Below are positions 1-5,734 of a stretch of 5,734 bases of DNA, piece by piece. A program made the position numbers and the translations under genes. Every line of letters begins with the position of its first letter. Positions within the stretch are counted from its first letter, which is position 1. Below the pieces are notes generated by a model. That model was not told the origin of the DNA. It made no database searches and saw nothing but the letters and a program-made list of their open reading frames with translations. Origin of the DNA: Thermoplasmatota archaeon (GTDB taxonomy: Bacteria; Pseudomonadota; Gammaproteobacteria; Burkholderiales; Thiobacillaceae); NCBI GenBank assembly GCA_023475455.1, contig JAMCVR010000034.1, positions 1-5,734 on the forward strand, read 5' to 3'.

Positions 1-127
1 CACCGCCTCGTAGCTGGTGGCCGAGCCCTGCACCGACAGATGCAGCCTGAGATTCGGGTGCTGCTCGACCGCATGGCGCATCAGCCCGGCGTCGGCCAGG
101 ATCACCGCGTCCATGCCGAGTTTCGCC
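1..127 (+). repeat. Perfect 127-base direct repeat, terminal copy
   Basis: Bases 1-127 match 566-692 without a mismatch, same orientation, offset 565. This copy is out of context: it joins directly to codon 274 of ubiU, where the missing 3' part of the gene should be. On the minus strand the join shows three shared bases (GGC). Base 128 is where both the repeat identity ends and the normal ubiU sequence begins. Confidence 0.97.
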
Positions 128-949
128 TTCGATCTTGATGGCGGCGACGCCCATCTTCAGCATCTCCGGCAGCAGGTCGAGGGTGTTGAGGCTGGTGGGT
201 TCCTCGATGGCGTAATAGGTTTCGCCGCCGACTTTGAAGCGGCCCTTGCACAGCGTCGGATAGCCGGCCTTTTCGTCCTTGCCGTAGCGATCGAGCAGCA
301 CGCCGTTGAGGCGCGACTCCAGCCCGGCCGGCGTTTCCTTCCACTGCACCGCTTTTGCCGGCGAGCACACGCCCGCCGAGTTGGGCGACTCGCCGGTGCA
401 GTACGACGACAGCAGGCAGCGCCCCTCCACCATCACGCACAATCCGCCGAAGCCGAACAGCTCGATCTCGACGTCGGTGTGCTTCACCACGTTTTCCACC
501 TGCGGCAGCGACAGCACGCGCGGCAGCACGGCGCGCTGGATGCCGAAGTGCTCGCGGTAGAAATTCACCGCCTCGTAGCTGGTGGCCGAGCCCTGCACCG
601 ACAGATGCAGCCTGAGATTCGGGTGCTGCTCGACCGCATGGCGCATCAGCCCGGCGTCGGCCAGGATCACCGCGTCCATGCCGAGTTTCGCCGCGCGGTC
701 GACCGCGCCGGTCCAGTGCTGCCAAGTGTCTGTCTGCGGATAGGTGTTGAGCGCGAGCAGTACCTTGCGGCCGCGGTCGTGCGCGTAGCGCAGGCCCTCG
801 GCCGCCTGCGCCTCGTCGAAATTGAGGCCGGGGAAGGCGCGCGCGTTGGTGTTGTCGCGGAACCCCATGTAGACCGCGTCGGCGCCGTTGTCGATGGCGG
901 CCTTGAGCGAAACCAGACTGCCCGCCGGGCACACCAGATCAAGCGGCAT
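125..949 (-). CDS. ubiU: UbiU, U32-family protein of O2-independent ubiquinone biosynthesis, 3' end lost
   Basis: In E. coli, UbiU works with UbiV to hydroxylate ubiquinone precursors without oxygen, using a 4Fe-4S cluster; it belongs to peptidase family U32 but is not thought to act as a protease here. The protein starts MPLDLVCPAGSLVSLKAAID and follows E. coli UbiU closely, including NGADAVYMG, LSVQGSAT, GESPNSAGVCSPAK and EEPTSLNTLDLLPE. The four expected cluster cysteines are present at C171, C178, C195 and C234; C184 is an extra one. The ATG at 949 lies 7 bases after a strong GGAAGGGG ribosome binding site and overlaps the end of the radical SAM gene by 11 bases. Similarity stops at IKIEG (codons 271-275), where the family continues for about 55 more residues. 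Beyond that point the DNA is an exact copy of an internal part of the same gene, so the gene is incomplete here, probably through misassembly. Identity is firm from recalled E. coli sequence; activity is inferred. Confidence 0.9.
566..692 (+). repeat. Perfect 127-base direct repeat, internal copy within ubiU
   Basis: This copy is in its proper place, encoding about residues 87-128 of UbiU (AKLGMDAVILADAGLMRHAV and on to SVQGSATSYEAV), which align with the E. coli protein without a break on either side. It is therefore the original, and 1-127 is the duplicate. Confidence 0.97.
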
Positions 950-1889
950 GAGATTTCCCCTTCCAGATTTGTCCCGCGCGCAAACCCTGGCGGCTGCCGC
1001 GCCGCGCCAGTTCGTCGGCGATGCCGTTCAGCACGTCCCACTTCTTGGCGCACCACGGGGGCGCCAGCAGGATGTCGGGCGAGGCGGTGCCGGTGACGCG
1101 GTGGTACACCACCTCCCACGGCGTGCGCTCGATCAGGTCGGCGGCGATGCGCACGTAGTCCGCCTCGGCCAGCGGGGCGTATTCGCCGCGCTTCCATTCG
1201 ATCGCGAGCCGGGTGTGCTTCACCACGTGCAGCGGATGCAGCTTGAGGCCGTCGACGCCGACCTCGAGCACGCGGTCGAGACTGATATGGCTGTGTGATT
1301 CGTCCTCGCCCGGCAGGCCGACGATGAGGTGGCAGCACACCGGGATGCCGCGCGCCCGTGCTGCGCGGGTGGCGGATTCGTATTCGGCGAAGCCGTGGCC
1401 GCGGTTGACGCGCGCGAGCGTGGCGTCGAAGGAAGACTGCAGGCCGAGCTCCAGCCATACCTCGTGGCCGCGCCCGCGGTATTCGGCCAGCAGATCGAGA
1501 ACCGGCGGCGGCACGCAGTCGGGCCGGGTGCCGATCGCCAGCCCGGTCACGTCCGGCGCCGCCAGCGCGGCATCGTAGAGCGCGCGCAGTTCGTCCACGT
1601 GGGCATAGGTGTTGGTGTAGGCCTGGAAATAGGCGATGAAGCGCCGCGCGCCGGTGCCCTTTGCGATGCGGACGCGCGCGCGGTCGAACTGCGCGGCGAG
1701 CGGGACCTGGTCGCGCGCGCCGGGGGCGAAGGACTTGTTGTTGCAGAAGGTGCAGCCGCCGATGCCTTTGCTGCCGTCGCGGTTGGGGCAGGTGAAGCCG
1801 GCGTCGAGCGCGATCTTGTGCACCCGTTCGCCGTGCCGTTCCAGCATGGCGCGGCCGAAAGTATGGATGCGCTCGCCGAGGTCGCTCAC
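939..1889 (-). CDS. yhcC: YhcC-family radical SAM protein (TIGR01212 type)
   Basis: This is a 316-residue radical SAM protein of the E. coli YhcC family, whose substrate is not established to my knowledge. The cluster motif is C34-x11-C46-x2-C49 within CPNRDGSKGIGGCTFC, the typical family spacing. Further shared blocks are FIAYFQAYTNTYA (84-96), GTRPDCVP (120-127), EVWLELGLQ (143-151), HLIVGLPGE (187-195) and GVDGLKLHPLHVVK (211-224). E. coli YhcC is about 309 residues, so this is full length. I chose the GTG start at 1889 because it forms a 4-base GTGA overlap with the stop of the upstream oxidoreductase gene and has GGAGG about 10 bases before it. The first ATG in frame, codon 15, would cut into the conserved N-terminus. 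The reading frame stays open far upstream of the GTG, but that stretch is antiparallel shadow of the neighbouring gene. The 3' end overlaps ubiU. Family assignment is secure; function is unknown. Confidence 0.93.
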   Translation of the reverse strand: MSDLGERIHTFGRAMLERHGERVHKIALDAGFTCPNRDGSKGIGGCTFCNNKSFAPGARDQVPLAAQFDRARVRIAKGTGARRFIAYFQAYTNTYAHVDELRALYDAALAAPDVTGLAIGTRPDCVPPPVLDLLAEYRGRGHEVWLELGLQSSFDATLARVNRGHGFAEYESATRAARARGIPVCCHLIVGLPGEDESHSHISLDRVLEVGVDGLKLHPLHVVKHTRLAIEWKRGEYAPLAEADYVRIAADLIERTPWEVVYHRVTGTASPDILLAPPWCAKKWDVLNGIADELARRGSRQGLRAGQIWKGKSHAA

Positions 1890-3070
1890 GCCGCTGCTGC
1901 CTCCATGGGTTTCACGCCGGTGAGCAGATAGTCGATCAGGTCTCGCACCGGCCGGATTTCGCCGCCGAAGGGCAGTGGTTCCGAACCGCGGAAGAACAAG
2001 CCTTTGCTGACGTCGCCCTTCAACGCCGCCACCAGCTGCGAATCGATGCAGAACTGCCCGGCCTTCCTGATGCCGTCGCGCAGGCCGCATTGTGTCAAAC
2101 AATGCAGGCCGATGGCGCAGCGCGCGGGATCGGCCTTGGCTACGGACTGCAACTTGGCTTCGCGCTTGAGGTAATTGGCGAGCCACGGGGTTTTCACCGC
2201 GCGCGCCGGCAGCCCGGCGACACTCATGAAGGTGACGATGTCCTCGGGTTTCGCATCCAGCAGCACCCGCTTGAAGTCGGGGGAGGCGTCGCCCTCCGCG
2301 GTGACGGCAAACGGCGTGCCGACCTGCACCGCGCTCGCCCCCAGCGCCAGCGCGGCCAGCAGTTTTTCGTGGCTGTTGATGCCGCCGGCGACGATGATCG
2401 GAATCTGCCCGCGCGCGATGCCCATGTCGTCGAACAGTCTGAAGATGCCGGGCAGCACTTCGGCGAAATCGAAGCGGGCGCTGGCGAGGTCGGCGGGATT
2501 CGGAGCGCCGAGGTGCCCGCCCGCATACAACGGATGCTCGATCACGATGGCGTCGGGCAATCGACCGCCGCTCCCAAATTTTTTCAGGCGCGCCCATTTC
2601 TTCAGCACGATGGCGACGCCGCGCGCATCCGACAGGATCGGGATCAGCGCGACTTCGGGATAGCCTTCGGTCAGTTCCGGCAGGTCGAGCGGCAGCCCCG
2701 CGCCCATCACGATCGCCTGCGCGCCGGAAGCGCACGCCTGCCGTACCAGAGCCGAATGCTCGGTCACCGCCTTCATCACGTTGACCGCCACCAGCCCGCG
2801 GCCCGCCGCGATCTCGAGCGCGGCCTTGATCTCGCGGTCGAGCGCAATCAAATTCAAGCGGTTGAGTTCGTCCTTGTCGCGGCAGGGCTTCGCCTGTTCG
2901 GACAGATCGGCGTGGTGGTGGCGCAGGTCGATGCTCGCGATCGTGCCCACTGCGCCGGCACGCGCCACGGTGCCTGCCAGCCGGTGGGCCGATATGCCCA
3001 CCCCCATGCCCCCCTGCACGATGGGCAACAGGGTGCGGCCGCGAATGGCAAATGATGGGGGCGTCGTCAT
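1886..3070 (-). CDS. NAD(P)H-dependent flavin oxidoreductase, nitronate monooxygenase family
   Basis: The 394-residue protein is an FMN-binding TIM-barrel enzyme of the nitronate monooxygenase/2-nitropropane dioxygenase family, expected to be cytosolic. Family marks are PIVQGGMGVGIS (16-27), VNVMKAV (96-102), IVMGAGLP (120-127), the HPLYAGGHLG loop with the likely catalytic H186, IIVAGGI (225-231) and GASAVQVGTPF (244-254), which would bind the FMN phosphate. Family members oxidise nitronates or reduce quinones with NAD(P)H; the substrate cannot be told from sequence. The C-terminal part holds a cysteine-rich stretch, C318, C324, C328 and C341, outside the core barrel motifs. The ATG at 3070 is the first start after an extended -10 promoter; the nearest Shine-Dalgarno-like AAGGA sits 13 bases upstream, which is longer than usual. 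It is the first gene of a coupled three-gene operon with the radical SAM gene and ubiU. Confidence 0.88.
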   Translation of the reverse strand: MTTPPSFAIRGRTLLPIVQGGMGVGISAHRLAGTVARAGAVGTIASIDLRHHHADLSEQAKPCRDKDELNRLNLIALDREIKAALEIAAGRGLVAVNVMKAVTEHSALVRQACASGAQAIVMGAGLPLDLPELTEGYPEVALIPILSDARGVAIVLKKWARLKKFGSGGRLPDAIVIEHPLYAGGHLGAPNPADLASARFDFAEVLPGIFRLFDDMGIARGQIPIIVAGGINSHEKLLAALALGASAVQVGTPFAVTAEGDASPDFKRVLLDAKPEDIVTFMSVAGLPARAVKTPWLANYLKREAKLQSVAKADPARCAIGLHCLTQCGLRDGIRKAGQFCIDSQLVAALKGDVSKGLFFRGSEPLPFGGEIRPVRDLIDYLLTGVKPMEAAAA

Positions 3071-3099
3071 GCCGGTACTGGAATCCTTGAAAAGCTATT

Positions 3100-3108
3100 A
3101 TTATAGCA
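3100..3108 (-). promoter_or_regulatory. Predicted extended -10 promoter of the oxidoreductase-yhcC-ubiU operon
   Basis: On the minus strand TGC directly precedes a perfect TATAAT, forming an extended -10 element (TGnTATAAT). No good -35 hexamer lies 16-18 bases upstream (GGATAA at 17), which is usual for extended -10 promoters. Transcription would start near 3093, giving a leader of about 22 bases before the ATG at 3070. The -10 sits within a small inverted repeat, GCTAT-TATT-ATAGC (3094-3107). Confidence 0.6.
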
Positions 3109-3121
3109 ACTTGAAGACCCG

Positions 3122-3135
3122 CTTATCCTGATAAG
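3122..3135. promoter_or_regulatory. Inverted repeat, possible operator between the divergent promoters
   Basis: CTTATC-CT-GATAAG is a perfect six-base inverted repeat with a two-base centre. It lies about 14 bases upstream of the extended -10 element, where a -35 box would be, and about 50 bases upstream of the ribE promoter. The placement suits a regulator that acts on the minus-strand operon. No regulator gene is in the window and I do not recognise the site as belonging to a named factor. Confidence 0.3.
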
Positions 3136-3181
3136 AGCATCAGCCCGTGTCTGCTTGCGGGTCACCGGGGCGTCAACGGGG

Positions 3182-3210
3182 TTCACCCACCCCGCCTAAA
3201 CGCCTACAAT
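3182..3210 (+). promoter_or_regulatory. Predicted sigma-70-type promoter of the riboflavin operon
   Basis: TTCACC (3182-3187, four of six matches to TTGACA) and TACAAT (3205-3210, five of six matches to TATAAT) are 17 bases apart, the optimal spacing. Transcription would begin near 3217, leaving a leader of about 24 bases before ribE. That is too short for an FMN riboswitch. An imperfect GC-rich inverted repeat (CGGGG 3177-3181, CCCCG 3190-3194) overlaps the -35 element. Confidence 0.55.
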
Positions 3211-3240
3211 GCCGGGTCTCACTGGCTGGCCTTTACACGC

Positions 3241-3846
3241 ATGTTCACCGGCATCATCCAGGCCATCGGCCGCATCCACGAATACGAAACCCGCGGCGCC
3301 GACGCCCGCATGGTCATCACCGGCGGCGGACTGGATTTTTCCGACGTCGCCATCGGCGACAGCATCGCGGTCAACGGCGTCTGCCTCACCGCGGTGGCGC
3401 TGACGCCCGACCGCTTCACCGTCGATGTCTCGGCCGAGACCCTGCGCGTCACTGCCGGTTTCATACCGGGCGCCGAGGTCAACCTGGAAAAGGCGCTGCG
3501 CCTGGCCGACCGTCTGGGGGGCCATCTGGTCTCCGGGCACGTCGACGGCGTCGGCACGGTGCACCGCTTCGTTCCGGTGGGCGAATCGCATCTGCTGGAA
3601 ATCGACGCACCGGGCGGACTCGCGCGCTACATCATCCGCAAGGGCTCGATCACCGTGAACGGCGTGTCGCTCACGGTCAATGCGGTCGAAGGCGCGCGCT
3701 TTGCGCTCAATCTCATCCCGCACACGCTGGAAATGACGACGCTCAAGCATCTGCAGGCCGGCAGCCGCGTCAATCTGGAAGTCGACATGATCGCGCGCTA
3801 TGTCGAACGCATGATGCAATTCACCAACCCAATGGACAAAGACTGA
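3241..3846 (+). CDS. ribE: Riboflavin synthase, alpha subunit
   Basis: Riboflavin synthase (also called ribC in E. coli) dismutates two molecules of 6,7-dimethyl-8-ribityllumazine to riboflavin and the pyrimidine intermediate. The 201-residue protein starts with the hallmark MFTGII and holds two tandem lumazine-binding barrels: the first carries NGVCLT (45-50, with C48) and SGHVDG (98-103), the second carries GSITVNGVSLTV (135-146) and LIPHT (158-162). Its length is typical. The ATG at 3241 has no strong Shine-Dalgarno sequence but is fixed by the invariant N-terminus. A sigma-70-like promoter ends about 30 bases upstream, giving a short leader with no room for an FMN riboswitch. The stop shares one base with the start of the next gene (TGATG), so translation of the two is probably coupled. 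ribD, often upstream of this gene in betaproteobacteria, is absent here. Confidence 0.97.
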   Translation: MFTGIIQAIGRIHEYETRGADARMVITGGGLDFSDVAIGDSIAVNGVCLTAVALTPDRFTVDVSAETLRVTAGFIPGAEVNLEKALRLADRLGGHLVSGHVDGVGTVHRFVPVGESHLLEIDAPGGLARYIIRKGSITVNGVSLTVNAVEGARFALNLIPHTLEMTTLKHLQAGSRVNLEVDMIARYVERMMQFTNPMDKD

Positions 3847-4946
3847 TGAGCCTCGCCTCCACCCTGGAAATTATCGAAGAACTCAAAGCTGGCCGCATGG
3901 TCGTGCTGGTCGACGAGGAAGACCGCGAAAACGAGGGGGATCTCGTCATGGCCGCCGAGCACGTCACGCCCGACGCGATCAACTTCATGGCCAAGTACGG
4001 ACGCGGCCTGATCTGCCTGACGCTGACCGACGAGCGCTGCCGCCAGCTCGGCCTGAAGCAGATGGTCTCCGACAACCAGACGCCGCACGGCACCGCCTTC
4101 ACCGTGTCGATCGAAGCGGCGGAGGGCGTGACCACCGGCATTTCGGCGGCCGACCGCGCGGTCACCATCCAGGCCGCGGTGAAGAAAAACGCCAAGCCCA
4201 CCGACATCATCCAGCCCGGCCACATCTTCCCGCTGCGCGCGCAGCCCGGCGGCGTGCTGGTGCGCGCGGGCCACACCGAGGCCGGCTGCGACCTCGCGGG
4301 ACTCGCGGGACTGGAGCCGGCTTCCGTCATCTGCGAAATCCTCAAGGACGACGGCACCATGGCGCGGCTGCCCGACCTGGTTCCGTTCGCGCAGGAACAC
4401 GGCCTGAAAATCGGCGCCATCGCCGACCTCATCCATTACCGCAACCAGACCGAAAGCCTGGTCGAGCGCGCCGCCGACCGCCTGATCCAGACGGTATATG
4501 GTGCCTTCCGCCTGATCGCCTACCGCGACAAGTGCGCCGGCGAAACCCATCTCGCGCTGGTCAAGGGCGAGATTCATGCCGACCGCGAAACCCTGGTGCG
4601 CGTGCACGAGCCGATCTCGGTGATGGATTTTCTCGACGTCACCGGCGGCGGCCACTCGTGGCCGATCCTGGGCGCTATGGAGCGCATCGCCGAATCGCAG
4701 TCCGGCGTCATCGTGCTGCTGCATCGACCGGAGACCGCCGATGCGCTGCTCGCCCGTGTTAATCCGGCCCGCATCAATCCGGTGGCGAGTGCCACCCGCA
4801 AGGTCGACCTGCGCGACTACGGCATCGGCGCGCAAATCCTGCGCGACCTCGGCGTCGGCAAAATGAAGCTGCTGGCCAGCCCGCGCAAGATGCCGGCGAT
4901 GGACGGCTTCGGGCTGGAAGTCACCGGCTATTCTGAAAAAGCCTGA
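3846..4946 (+). CDS. ribBX: RibBX: 3,4-dihydroxy-2-butanone-4-phosphate synthase with degenerate GTP cyclohydrolase II domain (often annotated ribBA)
   Basis: The N-terminal domain (about residues 1-203) is DHBP synthase, which converts ribulose 5-phosphate to DHBP plus formate. It keeps the acidic [10 protein letters not shown] site (23-32), [11 protein letters not shown] (81-91), TTGISAADR (96-104), PGHIFPLRA (124-132) and RAGHTEA (140-146). The C-terminal part (about 205-366) has the GTP cyclohydrolase II fold signature, including [16 protein letters not shown] and [16 protein letters not shown], but lacks the three zinc-ligand cysteines and the EGRGIGL substrate motif. C230 is its only cysteine and lies before the usual zinc site. 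It therefore should not hydrolyse GTP. This matches the RibBX variant described in Proteobacteria, in which a separate RibA supplies that step. The 366-residue length is normal for such fusions. The ATG at 3846 overlaps the ribE stop by one base. DHBP synthase activity is well supported; the role of the X domain is unknown. Confidence 0.93.
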   Translation: MSLASTLEIIEELKAGRMVVLVDEEDRENEGDLVMAAEHVTPDAINFMAKYGRGLICLTLTDERCRQLGLKQMVSDNQTPHGTAFTVSIEAAEGVTTGISAADRAVTIQAAVKKNAKPTDIIQPGHIFPLRAQPGGVLVRAGHTEAGCDLAGLAGLEPASVICEILKDDGTMARLPDLVPFAQEHGLKIGAIADLIHYRNQTESLVERAADRLIQTVYGAFRLIAYRDKCAGETHLALVKGEIHADRETLVRVHEPISVMDFLDVTGGGHSWPILGAMERIAESQSGVIVLLHRPETADALLARVNPARINPVASATRKVDLRDYGIGAQILRDLGVGKMKLLASPRKMPAMDGFGLEVTGYSEKA

Positions 4947-4956
4947 CCCTGTTAAA

Positions 4957-4962
4957 AAGGAA
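4957..4962 (+). promoter_or_regulatory. Ribosome binding site of ribH
   Basis: AAGGAA lies six bases before the ribH ATG, in the 22-base gap after ribBX. It is the clearest Shine-Dalgarno sequence in the riboflavin operon. It suggests ribH is translated independently, whereas ribBX appears coupled to ribE. High RibH output would fit the many-subunit capsid that lumazine synthases form, though that link is inference. Confidence 0.75.
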
Positions 4963-4968
4963 CGCATC

Positions 4969-5436
4969 ATGGGAATCACCGACGACATCTTCGAGCTCGA
5001 CCCCGTCTATCAGGGCCGCGGACTCAAAATCGGCATCGTCATGAGCCGCTTCAACAAGGACATCTGCGAGGGCTTGCTGTCAGCCTGCGAAATCGAACTG
5101 GCCCGCCTCGGCGTCGCCAAGGATGACGTGCTGCTGGTCGACGTGCCCGGTGCGCTGGAGCATCCGCTGGCGCTGCAGAAAATGGCGCAATCCGGAAATT
5201 TCGACGCCCTGATCGCCATCGGTGCGGTGGTGCGCGGCGACACCTACCACTTCGAAGTGGTGTCGAACGAATCCGCGCGCGGCATTCTCGACGTGCAGCT
5301 GGAAACCGGCGTGCCGATCGCCAACGCCATCCTGACCGTCGACACCGAAGAGCAGGCGCACGCGCGCATGGCCGAAAAAGGCCGCGACGCCGCCCGCGTG
5401 GCGATCGAAATGGCCAACCTCCTGAAGCGTCTCTGA
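4969..5436 (+). CDS. ribH: 6,7-dimethyl-8-ribityllumazine synthase
   Basis: Lumazine synthase condenses DHBP from RibB with 5-amino-6-ribitylamino-uracil to give the direct precursor of riboflavin. The 155-residue length is standard. Family motifs are SRFN (26-29, pyrimidine ring contact), VPGALEHP (59-66), [12 protein letters not shown] (85-96, with H94 as the likely catalytic histidine), VSNES (98-102) and [12 protein letters not shown] (119-130). The start follows a good ribosome binding site. The stop is one base before the nusB ATG, an arrangement common in betaproteobacteria. The product is cytosolic and usually assembles into pentamers or icosahedral capsids; the oligomeric state cannot be read from this sequence. 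Confidence 0.97.
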   Translation: MGITDDIFELDPVYQGRGLKIGIVMSRFNKDICEGLLSACEIELARLGVAKDDVLLVDVPGALEHPLALQKMAQSGNFDALIAIGAVVRGDTYHFEVVSNESARGILDVQLETGVPIANAILTVDTEEQAHARMAEKGRDAARVAIEMANLLKRL

Positions 5437-5437
5437 A

Positions 5438-5557
5438 ATGGCCGGCTCCCGCAAAACCGCCCGCGAATTCACCCTGCAGGGCGTGTACGCCTGGCTGGTC
5501 GGCGGCGCCGACGTGACGCTGATCGCCGCCAACCTGAAGGAAGACGAGCAGTTCAAA
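5438..5557 (+). CDS. nusB: Transcription antitermination factor NusB, N-terminal fragment
   Basis: NusB pairs with NusE (ribosomal protein S10) on boxA RNA to support rRNA antitermination. Only about 40 residues are recognisable: MAGSRKTAREFTLQGVYAWL followed by VGGADVTLIAANLKEDEQFK. The R-x-x-AREF-x-LQG-x-Y-x-W pattern and the position directly after ribH are diagnostic. NusB is normally about 140-160 residues. From about codon 41 the frame stays open to the window edge, but the residues (PETGKQRQYDSFLHSN and on) no longer resemble NusB, and from about 5603 the DNA fits a different gene on the other strand. The gene is therefore cut, either by a chimeric join or a real rearrangement. The exact break is uncertain by some bases. 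Because nusB is usually important for growth, an intact copy would be expected elsewhere in the true genome. Confidence 0.85.
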
Positions 5558-5602
5558 CCCGAAACCGGGAAGCAGCGGCAGTACGATTCGTTCCTGCACT
5601 CA
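5558..5602. other. Unexplained junction segment between nusB and the amidase fragment
   Basis: About 45 bases follow the last NusB-like codon and precede the allophanate hydrolase-like fragment. I recognise no protein in any of the six frames. It contains a short inverted repeat, CCCG-AAAC-CGGG, at 5558-5569, too small to be a convincing terminator and without a T run. It could be a third piece at a chimeric join, or the edge of a rearrangement. Confidence 0.5.
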
Positions 5603-5734
5603 AACCACGACCGGCGTGCCGCCGAGCGATTTCAGTCGTTCCACCGCTTCGCCGAACAGCCTTTCGGCCTCGGCGTTGCCGAAGAATTGCAGGTCCTTCT
5701 GCAGCGGCACGCCGAATCTGAAATTCTCCGCGCG
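5600..5734 (-). pseudogene. Fragment resembling allophanate hydrolase (amidase family), cut at both ends
   Basis: Read on the minus strand from the window edge, 44 codons give RAENFRFGVPLQKDLQFFGN, then AEAERLFGEAVERLKSLGG and TPVVV, then TGA. The FRFGVP..LQFFG...AERLF..AV.RL..LGGTPV pattern resembles the part of allophanate hydrolase (AtzF, or the amidase half of urea amidolyase) that follows the catalytic amidase region. That enzyme breaks allophanate to ammonia and CO2 during urea use. In the family a DFAPF-like stretch follows this point; here a stop comes at once, so the TGA looks like a product of the junction, not a natural terminus. The fragment has no start in view, faces nusB tail to tail, and has no relation to the riboflavin operon. 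Family recognition rests on memory of the motif in a short piece. Confidence 0.6.

Noticed and set aside
1..692. Insertion sequence, attachment site or CRISPR explanation for the 127-base repeat
   Set aside because: The repeat is ordinary ubiU coding sequence with no inverted ends, transposase, integrase, tRNA or regular spacing.
17..1096. Long plus-strand open frame over the ubiU/yhcC region
   Set aside because: It is antisense to two well-supported genes, rich in Arg, Ala and His, and has no recognisable domain; such frames are common in high-GC DNA.
939..2735. A 598-codon minus-strand frame that could be read as a long fusion ending in the radical SAM protein
   Set aside because: Upstream of the GTG at 1889 the residues are arginine-rich low-complexity text with no family likeness, and the DNA is already coding for the flavin oxidoreductase in another frame of the same strand.
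3071..3240. FMN riboswitch ahead of the riboflavin genes
   Set aside because: None of the conserved RFN-element segments are visible, and the predicted leader is only about 24 bases.
3147..4946. A 599-codon plus-strand frame extending RibB upstream
   Set aside because: The first ~233 codons are a shadow frame across ribE, which has clear family motifs in another frame. The RibB family start [16 protein letters not shown] is at 3846.
3798..4988. Long minus-strand open frame opposite ribBX
   Set aside because: It mirrors the codon periodicity of ribBX and has no family similarity that I recognise.
5438..5734. A genuine 99-codon protein that starts like NusB and continues open to the edge
   Set aside because: After about residue 40 the sequence stops resembling NusB, and the final part makes better sense as a minus-strand allophanate hydrolase-like fragment. 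The open frame is probably chance.

Overview
The window is high-GC DNA, about two-thirds G+C by eye, with tightly packed operons. The protein sequences and the order ribE-ribB(X)-ribH-nusB point to a betaproteobacterium. A Thiobacillus- or Nitrosomonadales-like relative is my best guess, from memory of protein similarity and not from any search.

Layout. A minus-strand operon runs from 3070 leftwards: an NAD(P)H-dependent flavin oxidoreductase of the nitronate monooxygenase family, then a YhcC-type radical SAM protein, then ubiU (U32-family protein of oxygen-independent ubiquinone synthesis). Neighbouring genes overlap by 4 and 11 bases, so they are probably translationally coupled. A 170-base divergent intergenic region (3071-3240) separates this operon from a plus-strand riboflavin operon: ribE (riboflavin synthase), ribBX (DHBP synthase with a degenerate GTP cyclohydrolase II domain), ribH (lumazine synthase) and the start of nusB. 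RibB makes the four-carbon precursor, RibH condenses it with the pyrimidine intermediate to lumazine, and RibE dismutates lumazine to riboflavin. ribD and a functional ribA are not in the window.

Both ends of the window look broken. At the left, ubiU follows the family to codon 275 and then jumps into an exact 127-base copy of its own internal sequence (1-127 equals 566-692). At the right, nusB follows its family for about 40 codons, then passes through about 45 unexplained bases into a minus-strand fragment resembling allophanate hydrolase. The 127-base length equals a k-mer size commonly used by short-read assemblers, so I read both ends mainly as assembly or amplification chimeras. A real rearrangement is possible but less likely.

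I found no clearly novel system. The biologically most interesting points are the RibBX C-terminal domain without catalytic residues, the Cys-rich tail of the flavin oxidoreductase, and the coupled oxidoreductase/radical SAM/UbiU operon that shares a control region with riboflavin synthesis.
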